Shown piece after piece: positions 34,153 to 44,127 of a DNA stretch of 55,951 nucleotides. The number at the start of each line of letters is the position of its first letter. The first letter of the stretch is position 1. A model generated the notes under the pieces. That model was not told where the DNA came from. It did not search any database and saw nothing but the letters and a program-made list of their open reading frames with translations. Both the position numbers and the translations under genes were made by a program. The stretch is from SCRD01 sp046705285 (GTDB taxonomy: Bacteria > Acidobacteriota > Terriglobia > UBA7540), in contig JBJKQK010000091.1 in assembly GCA_046705285.1 (NCBI GenBank), positions 1 to 55,951 on the forward strand. Direction: 5' to 3'.

Positions 34153-35139
34153 TCACGATTCTCCTTTCACAGCGCGCATCAGAGCGCGCTTCACGGCGAC
34201 GCGAGCCAGTTGGACTTTGTACCGGTTCTGGCTGAGTGGCGTCGCTTTGCTCACTGCGGCCTTGCCCGCTGCATCCGCAACCCCTTCGGAAAATGCATTT
34301 CCCCGGAGGGCCTCTTCAGCCTCAGGTGAGGGCCAGGGCACGGGCGCAACATGACCCAGAACTACGCGGGCGCTCTTCACGGTGTTGCCTTCCATCTGCA
34401 AGGCTACGGAGGCAGCCACAAGCGGCCAGTCAAGGCCTTCCTTCTCACGAATTTCGTAGGTGGCCGTCCTGGCACCGCGAGAAGGGGGTACCATGATCTC
34501 CGTCAGGATCTCGTCCGGTCTGATCACGTATTCGCGCTCGCCTTCAGACTGCGGCGCTCTGTAGAACTTGCTGAGTGCCACTTCGCGGCGCCCACTCGGC
34601 CCGTGCAACGTCACCTTGGCATCGAGGCCAATGAGAATAGGAGCAAGCATTGACGGGCTCACAAAATAGGCCGGTCCAGAATTCCCCAGAATGGCGTCGT
34701 AGTAATTCTGGCCGTCCGGGATCAGTGACTTGCCGTTGTGCATGGCCAGCAAACCATAGCCGTTGCGAAAGTACCAGTCACGGGGGCGTTGGAGCAGTTC
34801 GCCGCCGACAGTTCCCATGTGGCGCATTTGTTCGCCGCGAATGCCGTCTGCTGCCTGAACCAGTCCCGGGTAATGCTGCCTGGCATTATGATTGTCCAGA
34901 AGCTGGCGAATGGTAGCCAATGCACCCATTCGCAGTCCCGATCGGGAACTGAACTCGATGCGGTCCAGCCCCTTCATTTTTTTCAGGCTCACCACGCGCT
35001 TAGGAGTCATGATCCGGTCTTTCATCGCGCTGATGAGATCCGTCCCGCCTGCCATAATCTCCGTACCGCCCCAGGCATCTCCGAGCAATCGGGCGGCGTC
35101 CTGTACACTCGTTGGGCTTGCGTATTCGAAAGCTTCCAT
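34153..35139 (-). CDS. Xanthine dehydrogenase-family FAD-binding subunit (PaoB/CoxM type)
   Basis: A 328-residue flavoprotein subunit. It has the FAD-pyrophosphate motif AGGTDLISAMKD near residues 31-42, and GTVGGELLQRPRDWYFRNGYG in the second FAD segment. The C-terminal domain carries VRPDEILTEIMVP-type sequence. In this enzyme class electrons pass from molybdenum via two 2Fe-2S centres to FAD. The gene overlaps the stop of the molybdenum subunit by one base (TGATG), a sign of tight coupling, and follows the order Fe-S, Mo, FAD. Confidence 0.92.
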   Translation of the reverse strand: MEAFEYASPTSVQDAARLLGDAWGGTEIMAGGTDLISAMKDRIMTPKRVVSLKKMKGLDRIEFSSRSGLRMGALATIRQLLDNHNARQHYPGLVQAADGIRGEQMRHMGTVGGELLQRPRDWYFRNGYGLLAMHNGKSLIPDGQNYYDAILGNSGPAYFVSPSMLAPILIGLDAKVTLHGPSGRREVALSKFYRAPQSEGEREYVIRPDEILTEIMVPPSRGARTATYEIREKEGLDWPLVAASVALQMEGNTVKSARVVLGHVAPVPWPSPEAEEALRGNAFSEGVADAAGKAAVSKATPLSQNRYKVQLARVAVKRALMRAVKGES

Positions 35140-37304
35140 CAGGCCGTCTCTCCTTTCTCAAGTGCCGCAAGGACCTTGTCAGGGGTCAGCGGAAGAGTGG
35201 GGACTCGTACACCAATGGCATTCGTCACTGCGTTGCAGATGGCGGCGCCGGGTGAAATAACCGGCGGCTCGCCAAGGCCAATCACACCGCGCTCGTCGTA
35301 TCCGGGTCCCGTCATCATGTGAACCACGAATTCTCCAATGTCGCCGATGGTGGCCAACTTGTAGAATTCCATATTGGGATTGAGCATCACGCCGAGCGTT
35401 TCGTCCATCACCTTGCGCTCGAACAGCGAATAGCAGACGCCCATGATCAGAGCACCATAGACCTGGCTTTTTGCCGTCTTCATATCGATGATCAGACCGC
35501 AATCCTGAACGGCAACAATCCTGTTCATTTTCACCAGGCCAGTCTCTGTATCGACGGAAACGTCCGCAATCTGCACGCCTCCCACGCCGCTGTCATCCAG
35601 ATGGCAGGGTCCAGGGTTCTTGCCGGTAGCGTGTATGGTCTTCACGCCCAGCTTGGCGCAGGCCTGCTTCCAGGTCAGGCTCTTGGAAGGATTTCCCTTC
35701 ACCCGGATTTTGCCATCCCAGGCTTCCAGTTCCGCAGGCTGAACGCCCAGTGAAGGCGCCACGGCGGCGAACAACTCATCGCGCGCATTGGTCGCCCCTC
35801 GGCGGGTGGAACTTGAAACGCCACCGACCGTCGTACTTCCACCACTGGCGCCGTCGGGTGGATACTTGCTGTCGCCGATCTCCACGTTGACGGCATCGAC
35901 AGGAAGTCCCAGGGTTTCCGCAACCGTGATCGCAATCACCGTACGGGTTCCCGTTCCAAGATCCTGGCTTCCCAGTTGCACGGTTGCAGAACCGTCCGGG
36001 CGTATAATGACGTTGCAGTTGCTGAAGTGGCCGCGCCCGCCCCAAGTATGCAAGCTGACTCCCATGCCGCGCTTGATGTGCCCGGGTGTCTTGTCGCCGC
36101 GAGGGTGCCAGTTCTTCTTCCAATCAGCGAGTTCCGCAGCTTTTGAGAGCTCGTCGCTGTATGCCCTTCTAAGGATGGGCGGAGCCAGATCGACGTTTTT
36201 TGTCAGCACCTCAATCGGGTCCATCTGGAGTTTGGCAGCTAGATCATCGATAGCAGCCATCGTCAGCATAGCGGCTTGAGGGTGATTCGGAGCCCGCCAC
36301 GCGCGCGAAGGCCCGATGTTGGTTGCAACCATCGTGTGCTTCCAATGGCGGTTTGGAATATCCAGAACGTAAGGCAGCGGAGGATGACCTGCTGGCCCCA
36401 TGCCGCCAGTCCCCCAGGTGTCCGAATCCCAGGCGGTCAAGGTCCCATCCTTCTTGGCGGCCACACGGATTCTCCCGTAGGCTGAAGGACGCGCCCCCGC
36501 CATCTCCAGTTCGGTGTCGCGATCAAGCATCAGGCGGACCGGCTTTCCCGCCATCTTGGCGAGTTGCGCGGCCTCGATGCCCCAGCGGTCGGGCGAGAAC
36601 TTGCTCCCGAACCCGCCTCCGATGTACTGGCAGATGGTCTCAATATTACTGTCGTCAACCTGCACCTTCTTCAAGCGTAGACCCTGGCCGAACTGGCCGG
36701 GACCTCCGGAAACGTTCTGCGTGGAAGTCCACGTCTTCAGGTGTGTCGAGTCAATCCACATGACGGTGCTGCCATGTGTTTCCAGGCAGCAATGCGTAAT
36801 CACCGGTACCCCGTAATGCCCTTCAGAAACCACGGCGTCCGGGTCCTGAAACGCTTTGTTGGGATCGCCCGTTGTCGCCTCGCCTGCCGCCTTGGTTCGC
36901 CCTTCTGCCTCAGCTTTCTGCAGGTCCTCGTCAATCACCAGGTGTGGCATCTGTTCATATTCAACTTTGATGAGGCGGACAGCATCCTCTGCGACTTGCT
37001 CGGTGACCGCCGCGACCGCCGCGACCTCGTCTCCGGCCCACTGGATCTCCGACCCGGGGCCCTGAACGACAAGAACGGCTTTGACGCCCGGCAATTTTTC
37101 TGCCGCGGAAGTATCAATTGACATCACCTTGGCATGCGCATACGGGCAGGTGCACAGCTTGGCAATCAGCCTTCCGGGAGGGTTCATGTCATGAGTATAT
37201 TTTGCCCGGCCGCTTGACTTTTCCGGACCATCGATCCGGTCAATGCTTCTGCCGATCAACTCGCGATCGCCTGCTGGTGGCCAGTCATACTTACATGTTG
37301 GCAT
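35139..37304 (-). CDS. Xanthine dehydrogenase-family molybdenum-binding subunit (PaoC/YagR type)
   Basis: A 721-residue catalytic subunit that holds the molybdenum-molybdopterin cofactor. It shows GRAKYTHDMNPPGRLIAK at the start, GGFGSKFSPDRWGIEAAQLAKMAGKPVRL, the GSQDLGTGTRTV Mo-cofactor contact and the C-terminal GLGEPPVISPGAAICNAV, whose Glu is the catalytic base in this family. Length is typical of the aldehyde oxidoreductase PaoC branch. It overlaps the Fe-S subunit by 14 bases, and the Shine-Dalgarno GGAGG lies inside that gene. The substrate (aldehyde, purine or another heterocycle) cannot be read from sequence. Confidence 0.92.
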   Translation of the reverse strand: MPTCKYDWPPAGDRELIGRSIDRIDGPEKSSGRAKYTHDMNPPGRLIAKLCTCPYAHAKVMSIDTSAAEKLPGVKAVLVVQGPGSEIQWAGDEVAAVAAVTEQVAEDAVRLIKVEYEQMPHLVIDEDLQKAEAEGRTKAAGEATTGDPNKAFQDPDAVVSEGHYGVPVITHCCLETHGSTVMWIDSTHLKTWTSTQNVSGGPGQFGQGLRLKKVQVDDSNIETICQYIGGGFGSKFSPDRWGIEAAQLAKMAGKPVRLMLDRDTELEMAGARPSAYGRIRVAAKKDGTLTAWDSDTWGTGGMGPAGHPPLPYVLDIPNRHWKHTMVATNIGPSRAWRAPNHPQAAMLTMAAIDDLAAKLQMDPIEVLTKNVDLAPPILRRAYSDELSKAAELADWKKNWHPRGDKTPGHIKRGMGVSLHTWGGRGHFSNCNVIIRPDGSATVQLGSQDLGTGTRTVIAITVAETLGLPVDAVNVEIGDSKYPPDGASGGSTTVGGVSSSTRRGATNARDELFAAVAPSLGVQPAELEAWDGKIRVKGNPSKSLTWKQACAKLGVKTIHATGKNPGPCHLDDSGVGGVQIADVSVDTETGLVKMNRIVAVQDCGLIIDMKTAKSQVYGALIMGVCYSLFERKVMDETLGVMLNPNMEFYKLATIGDIGEFVVHMMTGPGYDERGVIGLGEPPVISPGAAICNAVTNAIGVRVPTLPLTPDKVLAALEKGETA

Positions 37305-37941
37305 TTTCGCCTCCTTTCACACCGGCCGCTTCGAGAACAGCGTGCCGAATTCCCCTGTAGGTTCCGCAACGGCAGATATTGCCACCCAGGTTTTTGTCAA
37401 TTTCTTCCATTGTCGGGTTGTGGTCCCGCTCCAGGTATGCCGTGCAAGCCATGACGAAACCCGGCGTGCAGAATCCACATTGCTGCGCGTCGTGGTTGAC
37501 AAAGGCTGACATCACCGGGGTGAGCTTATCGTCCGCGGCAAGGCCCTCGATGGTCGTAATATCATGCCCCTCGGCCTCGATCGCCAGAACCGTACAGGAA
37601 TAAACAGGCTTGCGATCTATCATCATGGTGCAAGCACCGCAGGTCGCGCGATCACAAACCTTCTTGGAACCGGTTATGTCCAAATGGTCTCGTAGTGCGT
37701 CCAACAGTGTGACGCGAGGCTCAACATTCAGCTTGTGGACCTTGCCGTTCACGCGAAGGGTGATGGGAACAGCGCCCGGGCCTACAAATCCACTTTCCGG
37801 GCCTGGAGGTGCGGCGCTCGCCACCGCACTTCCAACCAGCAGGCCACCAGAGACTGTGACGCCCGCCCCCTTAAGGAAGTCGCGGCGGGTTAACGCCGAT
37901 TTCTTTGAGCCAGCTTCTTCAGACCGGTGTTTCTTCTTCAT
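37291..37941 (-). CDS. Tat-exported 2Fe-2S subunit of Mo hydroxylase (PaoA/YagT type)
   Basis: A 216-residue electron-transfer subunit. A twin-arginine signal (LTRRDFLKGAG followed by a hydrophobic stretch and ASAAPP) indicates export of the folded enzyme. Two 2Fe-2S centres are visible: the plant-ferredoxin type with KVCDRATCGACTMMID plus a later C, and the helical type with QCGFCTPGFVMAC and NICRCGTY. The whole complex is therefore probably periplasmic, as for E. coli PaoABC. First gene of the operon Fe-S, Mo, FAD, Cys-rich protein. Confidence 0.94.
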   Translation of the reverse strand: MKKKHRSEEAGSKKSALTRRDFLKGAGVTVSGGLLVGSAVASAAPPGPESGFVGPGAVPITLRVNGKVHKLNVEPRVTLLDALRDHLDITGSKKVCDRATCGACTMMIDRKPVYSCTVLAIEAEGHDITTIEGLAADDKLTPVMSAFVNHDAQQCGFCTPGFVMACTAYLERDHNPTMEEIDKNLGGNICRCGTYRGIRHAVLEAAGVKGGENANM

Positions 37942-38114
37942 AGTGGGCTCCCTATTGGAGTTTGTACTTCCGATTATTTTCTACTCCGGATCGAAAAGTC
38001 ACTGCGAAGACACGACCACATTACAGCCTTATTGTTTTTGATGAAGACGGCATTATATCACCAGGTAATTCGTCCCACTCGAATTTCTTGATGAACAGCT
38101 GCTTTCTTGCGATC

Positions 38115-41100
38115 TCAGCGCATTCCGGAACCATCACCGGTTTCAGCCAAAACGGATTCCGGCACGGGGGCAGGAGCTTCAATGACAGGTTCCTCCGGAC
38201 GGCGACCGAAATGCCTGCCAAGCCAGTTCTGGAACTGATCAAGGTACGTATAATAGACGGGAGTAATGTACAGTGTGATAACCTGTGAAAAAATGAGACC
38301 GCCAACAACGGCCATGCCCAGAGGCCGCCGTGATTCCGCACCTGCTCCCAAGCCCAGTGCGATGGGCATAATACCCATGAAAGCGGCAAAGCTTGTCATC
38401 ATAATGGGACGAAACCGGACAAGGGCTCCGTGGTAGATTGCATCGCGAGTCGACCTCCCACCGCTTCGCTCGGCGTCCAACGCAAAGTCAATCATCATGA
38501 TGGCGTTCTTTTTGACGATGCCAACCAGCATGATGATGCCGATAAAGCCGTAAAGGTCGAGTTGCATATGAAAAGCCATCAATGTGACCAGAGCGCCGAG
38601 CGCCGCCGAGGGCAGGCCCGAAAGGATGGTAATGGGGTGGATGAAACTTTCGTACAAAATGCCCAGAACCAGGTAAATTACCAGGATTGTAGCCATCAGC
38701 AGGATTCCGAGGCCCACCAGCGAGGACTGAAACTGCTGTGCCTCCCCCTCAAAACTGCCGCTGATGTCTGCGGGCAGGGTTCTGTGAGCAATCTGGGAGA
38801 CTTCCGACACCGCGCCGCCCAGCGCCACGCCGGGGGCCAGGTTAAAGGAAATCGTGACCGAGGGGAGCTGGCCATAATGGTTTACGGACAACGGCCCGAG
38901 GCCTTCCGTCATCTGCGCAACACTATTTAAAGGAACAAGCTGTCCGCTGGATGAACGAATGTACAACATGGAGAGGTCATTCGGATTCATCTGATATTTG
39001 GGTTCCAACTCTGAAATCACCCAGTATTCGTTGTTGGGCGCATAAATGGTTGAGATCCGTCCCTCGCCGTAGGCAGTTGTAAGGGCGCTTTCAATCTGGT
39101 ACGCGGTCACCCCCAGTGCTTGGGCCTTGTCGCGGTCGATCTTGATATTGACCTGTGGGTTGTCAATCTGCAGATCCGAAGTTACATCCTGGAAACCAGG
39201 AAGTTTGCGCATGTCGGCTTCAAGAAGTCGCGAATACTTGTAAAGCTCATTGGTATTTGGACTCTCCAGGGTGTATTGATACTGACTTTTGCTCAAATGG
39301 GCGCCAATCCGGATGGGGGGAGGGTTCTGCATAAAAGCCAGGATCCCTGGAATTTTGGCGATCTGCGGGCGCAATTGCTGAATCACGTCATCCGTGCTGA
39401 CGAGCCTGTACTGCGGTCCAAAGGGCTTGTGAGGAATATGGAAGAAGTCCTCAATCTGGGCAACGAATTGGTCCCAGGCGGGCGGGTGGTCCTTGAGATG
39501 GCAAAAGAAAATCCCAGTGTTGCCCCCTCCGGAAGGCCCGCCGGCACCGGCCAATGAAAACACGGTGTCCACATTGGGATTCTTGCGCACAATAGCGACA
39601 ACCCCTTGCTGCATCTTCTTCATCTGGGTAAATGAAGTGCCCTGGGCCGCTTGCGTAAAAGCGAAAATCGCGCCGCTGTCTTCACTGGGAAGGAAGCCTT
39701 TGGGAATCTTCAAGAACATGTATCCGGTAAGGATCAAGATCAGGATAGATGCGAAGAGCACCGTCAGGCGATGTCGCAGAACGCCGCGCAAACTCCAGTC
39801 ATAACCATGGTGCAAATGGTTAAAACCGCGTTCGAAAGCGTTGTACAAGCGCCCATGCTTCTGCTCTCGAGGATGCCGCAGAAATCGGCTGCACAGCATC
39901 GGCGTCAGGGTCAAAGAGACCAGACCTGACACCAGAACCGAAGCCATAATGGTCACTGCAAACTCGTGCAGCAGCCGCCCCATGATCCCGCCCATAAAGA
40001 GCACCGGAATAAAGACGGCGGTCAGGGACAACGTCATGGAAAGGATGGTGAAGCTGATTTCCTTCGAACCATTCAGGGCGGCTTCCATGATGCCTTCGCC
40101 GTTCTCCATATGCCGCACGATGTTTTCAAGCATGACGATAGCATCATCCACGACAAAGCCCACTGCGAGTACGAGAGCCATGAGGGATAAGTTATCCACC
40201 GTGAAGCCGGCCAGGTACATCACCGCAAACGTGCCAATGATCGACATCGGAAGCGCCAGGCTGGGGATGATCGTAGCGGAGAGGTTCCGGAGAAAGATGA
40301 AGATGACCAGGACCACCAGGCACAACGTCAGGTAGAGAGTAAACTTGACGTCGTTGATCGAGTTCTTGATGGCGATCGAACGATCGAACTGAATCTGAAA
40401 GTGAATGGCGGCCGGGAATTCAGACCGGAAGGTGGGCAACAGCTTCCTGATGCTGTTGACTACATCAATTGTGTTCGTCCCCGGCTGGCGCTGAATCGCC
40501 AGCACCATCGCCCGTTTGCCACCGAACCATGTTGCAACCTTGTCGCTTTGGCCGCCATTGATCACATTCGCTACGGCATCCAGGCGCACGGGAGCGCCGT
40601 TTCGGTACGCAATGATAATCGGACGGTAGGCAGCCGCGTCGTTCAACTGCCCTTCCGCCTGCACCACAAAAGCTTTGTGAGTGCCATAGAGAGTCCCGGT
40701 TGGCAGGTTGACGTTGGCGTTCTGAATGGCTTGGATGGCCTCATCGATACCGATCTTGCGCGCGGCCAGAGCCTTTGGGTCAAACTGAACGCGGACTGCA
40801 TACTTCTGTTCGCCGAACACCTGGACCTGCGCCACTCCGCTGACCATAGAGATACGTTGCGCCATCATCGTATCCGCGTACTCGCTGGTCGTGTAGAGCG
40901 GCAGCGTGTCGGACCACACTGCCATGTAGATGATCGCTTGATCGGCCGGATTCACCTTACGGAAAGTGGGTGGCGACGGCATGCCCGGAGGAAGCTCGCC
41001 CTCGGCCTGGGTGATCATGGACTGAACATCCTGGGCGGCAGAATCAATGTTCCGGCTGAGGCTGAATTGCAGGGTAATCGAGGTGCTGCCCTGGGTATTG

Positions 41101-41348
41101 GTCGACGACATGGAGTCAAGACCCGCAATCGTGGAGAATTGCCGTTCAAGAGGGGTAGCCACCGCCGAAGCCATTGTTTCCGGGCTGGCGCCTGGAAGGC
41201 CCGCGCTCACCGTGATGGTGGGATAATCGACGCTTGGCAGGTCGCTGACCGGAAGGGTCAGGTAAGCCATAATGCCGAAAAGCAGAATCCCGAGCATGAT
41301 CAGCGTCGTCATGACCGGGCGGCGAATGAAGAGTTCAGAGAGGTTCAT
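38115..41348 (-). CDS. RND-family multidrug efflux permease (HAE1, AcrB/MdtC-like)
   Basis: A 1077-residue inner-membrane proton-driven pump. It starts MNLSELFIRRPVMTTLIMLGI and has the large periplasmic loops after TM1 and TM7. TM4 carries the proton-relay pair in LAVGFVVDDAIVMLENIVRHME. Conserved RND signatures include PVLFMGGIMGRLLHEFA and GIVKKNAIMMIDFAL with RPIMMTSFAAFMGIMPIALG. The hydrophilic end (PEEPVIEAPAPVPES) is longer than usual. It overlaps the adaptor gene by 4 bases. No outer-membrane TolC-type gene is next to it. Confidence 0.95.
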   Translation of the reverse strand: MNLSELFIRRPVMTTLIMLGILLFGIMAYLTLPVSDLPSVDYPTITVSAGLPGASPETMASAVATPLERQFSTIAGLDSMSSTNTQGSTSITLQFSLSRNIDSAAQDVQSMITQAEGELPPGMPSPPTFRKVNPADQAIIYMAVWSDTLPLYTTSEYADTMMAQRISMVSGVAQVQVFGEQKYAVRVQFDPKALAARKIGIDEAIQAIQNANVNLPTGTLYGTHKAFVVQAEGQLNDAAAYRPIIIAYRNGAPVRLDAVANVINGGQSDKVATWFGGKRAMVLAIQRQPGTNTIDVVNSIRKLLPTFRSEFPAAIHFQIQFDRSIAIKNSINDVKFTLYLTLCLVVLVIFIFLRNLSATIIPSLALPMSIIGTFAVMYLAGFTVDNLSLMALVLAVGFVVDDAIVMLENIVRHMENGEGIMEAALNGSKEISFTILSMTLSLTAVFIPVLFMGGIMGRLLHEFAVTIMASVLVSGLVSLTLTPMLCSRFLRHPREQKHGRLYNAFERGFNHLHHGYDWSLRGVLRHRLTVLFASILILILTGYMFLKIPKGFLPSEDSGAIFAFTQAAQGTSFTQMKKMQQGVVAIVRKNPNVDTVFSLAGAGGPSGGGNTGIFFCHLKDHPPAWDQFVAQIEDFFHIPHKPFGPQYRLVSTDDVIQQLRPQIAKIPGILAFMQNPPPIRIGAHLSKSQYQYTLESPNTNELYKYSRLLEADMRKLPGFQDVTSDLQIDNPQVNIKIDRDKAQALGVTAYQIESALTTAYGEGRISTIYAPNNEYWVISELEPKYQMNPNDLSMLYIRSSSGQLVPLNSVAQMTEGLGPLSVNHYGQLPSVTISFNLAPGVALGGAVSEVSQIAHRTLPADISGSFEGEAQQFQSSLVGLGILLMATILVIYLVLGILYESFIHPITILSGLPSAALGALVTLMAFHMQLDLYGFIGIIMLVGIVKKNAIMMIDFALDAERSGGRSTRDAIYHGALVRFRPIMMTSFAAFMGIMPIALGLGAGAESRRPLGMAVVGGLIFSQVITLYITPVYYTYLDQFQNWLGRHFGRRPEEPVIEAPAPVPESVLAETGDGSGMR

Positions 41349-42505
41349 GAGGTGCTTTCCTGCTCAGAGGCCGTTTCATTCTTGAATGAAACCTTGGCGC
41401 CCGGGTAAAGCCGAAGTTGGCCGTTGGTCACAACTGTTTCTCCCGGACTGAGCCCTTTATCCACCACGGTATAACCGGAAAGCGTATTCCCAATCTCGAC
41501 GGGGCGATAAACAACGGTGTGATCGGGCTTGATCACGTAAACATACTTGCCTTTTTCACCGGTCTGCACGGCCTGCGAGGGAACAACCGTTGCGTTGTTC
41601 TGCACGGTGAGGTCAAGAATAACATTGACGAACTGCCCCGGCCACAATCGTCGGTCACGATTCGCAAAAGTTCCCTTCAACTCAATTGTTCCGGTACTGC
41701 TGTCTACCGTGTTATTGATAAAACTCAGCGTGCCTGTTGACGCATCGGCTTCACCGCCGGTGGGATATGCATAGACTGCAAGTCTTCCCCGGGCATGGTG
41801 CTGCTTGATCTGCTGCAGATACTGCTCGGGAACCGAGAAGTCAACATAAATGGGCGTAATCTGGTTGATCACCACCAGGTTCGTTGTATTACTTTTGACG
41901 AGGTTGCCCGGGTGGACCAGCAGACTTCCGGTGCGGCCGCTGATGGGAGAGTAAACGGAACAATAACTCAATTGGATTTTAGCGTTTTCCACTGCGGCCT
42001 GATCGGCACGAACAGCGGCTTCCAAAGCGTCAGCGTTGCTTGTGTACTGCTGGTATTGGATCTGTGAAACAATCCCTTCCTTCTCGAGTTGGGTATACTG
42101 CTGGGCTTCCGTCTTCGCATACTGGTATTGTGCCCTGTCGCGCGCCAGATTTGCTTCCGTCTGGTGAAGAGCCGCCTCGAAAGGGCGGGGATCAATGCTG
42201 AACAACAATTGCCCTTTCTCAACGTCCTGGCCTTCCGTGAAATAAGCCTTCTGGATCTCTCCATCCACCAGGGTCTGGATCGTAACAGTGGAATAAGCTT
42301 CCACATTGCCGATGGCAGTCACCTGAACGGGCATGTTCCGGCTGGACACCTTTGCCACCTCTACGGGCACAGCCATGCCTGCCTTTGGAATCGCCGGGGT
42401 ACTGGCTGCGTTCTTTTCAGAACAACCGGCAAATGCTCCGGTAATCATGGCTGCGGCCATGAAATACCCGAGAAGTCGTAGTCTGCTAATCAACACTTCC
42501 CCCAT
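41345..42505 (-). CDS. RND efflux periplasmic adaptor lipoprotein
   Basis: A 386-residue membrane fusion protein. A lipobox is present in MITGAFAGCSEKN, so it is anchored by lipid in the inner membrane. It has the lipoyl half EAYSTVTIQTLVDGEIQKAYFTEGQDVEKGQLLFSIDPRPFEAAL, the alpha hairpin with ARDRAQYQYAKTEAQQY, the second lipoyl half with YCSVYSPISGRTGSLLVHPGNLVK, and the membrane-proximal end with GLSPGETVVTNGQLRLYPGAKV. It is cotranscribed with the RND pump (ATGA overlap). The ATG at 42505 is assumed; a TTG four codons downstream is possible. Confidence 0.94.
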   Translation of the reverse strand: MGEVLISRLRLLGYFMAAAMITGAFAGCSEKNAASTPAIPKAGMAVPVEVAKVSSRNMPVQVTAIGNVEAYSTVTIQTLVDGEIQKAYFTEGQDVEKGQLLFSIDPRPFEAALHQTEANLARDRAQYQYAKTEAQQYTQLEKEGIVSQIQYQQYTSNADALEAAVRADQAAVENAKIQLSYCSVYSPISGRTGSLLVHPGNLVKSNTTNLVVINQITPIYVDFSVPEQYLQQIKQHHARGRLAVYAYPTGGEADASTGTLSFINNTVDSSTGTIELKGTFANRDRRLWPGQFVNVILDLTVQNNATVVPSQAVQTGEKGKYVYVIKPDHTVVYRPVEIGNTLSGYTVVDKGLSPGETVVTNGQLRLYPGAKVSFKNETASEQESTS

Positions 42506-42965
42506 CCTGACCCTAGATGTATTCTGACGAATCTACACTCGGAATCGTTACACGATTTGTATTCTCATGGCGCCCTGCAATTCTATCGGCCGCTCACGCC
42601 GTGTTACCGCAAGATTTGGAGTGTTTAGCTTCGGAAACAACACTTCTGAGTCATCTGTCCCCGGGCTCGCCGGAGATCAAGGCGCTGCGAAGAAATATGA
42701 AAGATTGTGTAGGCTCATCCTCCTGGATAGTCCACTGCATTACTTTCCAGATTATTATAATTGAAGTCAGAGCCATCTGGCACTGCCAAAACTAGCCAGA
42801 ACTCGGAGAAAAAACCGACGGCGCCTCGAAAAAGCGTTTCTGGCCGGGCCCCGTCAATCGAGAGGCGCCGGGTCTGGTGACATCCACAACTCTGATGCAG
42901 ATCAAAATCCCATCAGGACCGGCTGGAAACAACCGTAAGAACCCGAAACCGAAAGCGAGGTGAAT
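42506..42965. other. 460-base divergent intergenic region before the SIS gene
   Basis: Separates the efflux operon from the SIS-domain gene. Apart from an inverted repeat at 42819-42870 I see no gene, RNA or repeat. It should hold promoters for both directions. Confidence 0.5.
42819..42870. repeat. Inverted repeat before the SIS-domain gene
   Basis: CGGCGCCTC (42819-42827) pairs exactly with GAGGCGCCG (42862-42870), with a 34-base loop. It lies about 95 bases before the start codon and could be a leader hairpin or an operator. No further support is visible. Confidence 0.4.
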
Positions 42966-44018
42966 GTGACCATTAGGCAGGAACTAGCTGAAATCCCACA
43001 GGCCCTCCGGCAAATGTCTGAAGAAGGCCGCCGCGTATACGATGCCGTCATCCGGAGCGCCAGTTGGGGCCAGCGACCGGTGTTCATGATAGGCGAGGGC
43101 ACTTCTTATTTCGCTGCGCTGAGCGGGGCATGGGCTTTTGAAAGCCTGCTGGGCGTGCCGGTCCTTGTGCGCCGTCCCGCCGTGTTCAATGCCTACACCC
43201 GCCGCGCAGTCGCCGTTCGCTCCCTGGTAATTGCTATTTCCAGTTCCAGCGAGGGTGAAGAGACCTTGCAGGCCGTAAAGCATGCGAAGAGGCATGGTGC
43301 AGTTGTTTGGGCGATAACACCCAATCCCGAAAGTGAACTGGCCGGACTGGCGGACGCTGTTGCGGATTGCTACTCCGCTGGGTCTCCCGACGCGGGAAGC
43401 CGATCCGTCTTCTGCCGGCACGCGGTGACGCTCTTCCTGGCGGTCGCGGCAGCGCGGATTTTGAAGGCGCCGGCACCGATGCTCAACACGCAGGAAGACG
43501 AGCTCGGAAGACTGGCGACAGACGTTGAATGGGTTCTGAATCGGATCTCGGATGCTGGCGCCGCGCTTGCCAAAGAGTTTGGCCGGCTGCCGAATCTCTA
43601 TATCGTGGGCGGCGGCCCATTTCATCCCGTCGCACTGCAGGCAGCGTCGCGCCTGCGGCAATTGGCAGGGGTTAGCGCCAGCGGTCTTGAGCTGACGCAC
43701 TTTCAAGAGGACTTCCGCCAGATTTCACAGCCGGGTACCGGAATCCTCTATCTTTCCTCGTCGCGCTGCAAGCTCAGGGAGCAAACTCATCAATCGATCG
43801 CCGAGCTCCGGCAAATGGGCGGTCAAAAACTCTTTGCCGTCACCGACAACAATGACCGCCAGTTGTCACAGCGCTCAGATCTGGCTGTGTTGCTGCCAGG
43901 ACTCACAGAAGCTGGCAGCGCCCTGCTCACGCTTGCGTTTCTCGAACTGGCGGTCAGTTGCGCGTCACAAGATTCCGCCCGCGACGCCACGCCGCGCTGG
44001 CCGGCCAGCAAGGGCTGA
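42966..44018 (+). CDS. Double SIS-domain protein (GlmS/AgaS isomerase-domain type)
   Basis: About 350 residues. Two sugar-isomerase domains are visible: SIS 1 with MIGEGTSYFAALSGAWAFESLL and LVIAISSSSEGEETLQAVKHAKRHGA, SIS 2 with LYIVGGGPFHPVALQAASRLRQ and ELTHFQEDFRQISQPG. This is the fold of the fructose-6-phosphate isomerase half of GlmS; the glutaminase half is absent, so it is a deaminase/isomerase or a deglycase-like relative. The GTG at 42966 has GAGG 5 bases upstream; an in-frame GTG at 42960 overlaps that sequence. The XRE regulator follows on the same strand. Confidence 0.85.
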   Translation: MTIRQELAEIPQALRQMSEEGRRVYDAVIRSASWGQRPVFMIGEGTSYFAALSGAWAFESLLGVPVLVRRPAVFNAYTRRAVAVRSLVIAISSSSEGEETLQAVKHAKRHGAVVWAITPNPESELAGLADAVADCYSAGSPDAGSRSVFCRHAVTLFLAVAAARILKAPAPMLNTQEDELGRLATDVEWVLNRISDAGAALAKEFGRLPNLYIVGGGPFHPVALQAASRLRQLAGVSASGLELTHFQEDFRQISQPGTGILYLSSSRCKLREQTHQSIAELRQMGGQKLFAVTDNNDRQLSQRSDLAVLLPGLTEAGSALLTLAFLELAVSCASQDSARDATPRWPASKG

Positions 44019-44094
44019 CAGCCCAGATGTCAGACATAGTAGTTTTGTATTACAACCTATTACTTATTTCCAAACATGAGATTTTCGACAATCA

Positions 44095-44124
44095 TTGACA
44101 ACAAACTGCATTTCTGATTTTATT
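44095..44124 (+). promoter_or_regulatory. Promoter of the XRE regulator, probably giving a leaderless mRNA
   Basis: A perfect TTGACA (44095-44100) is followed 17-18 bases later by a T-rich -10-like box (TTTATT or TTTTAT, 44118-44124). Transcription would start within a few bases of the ATG at 44128, and no Shine-Dalgarno sequence precedes it. Confidence 0.4.
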
Positions 44125-44127
44125 AAT

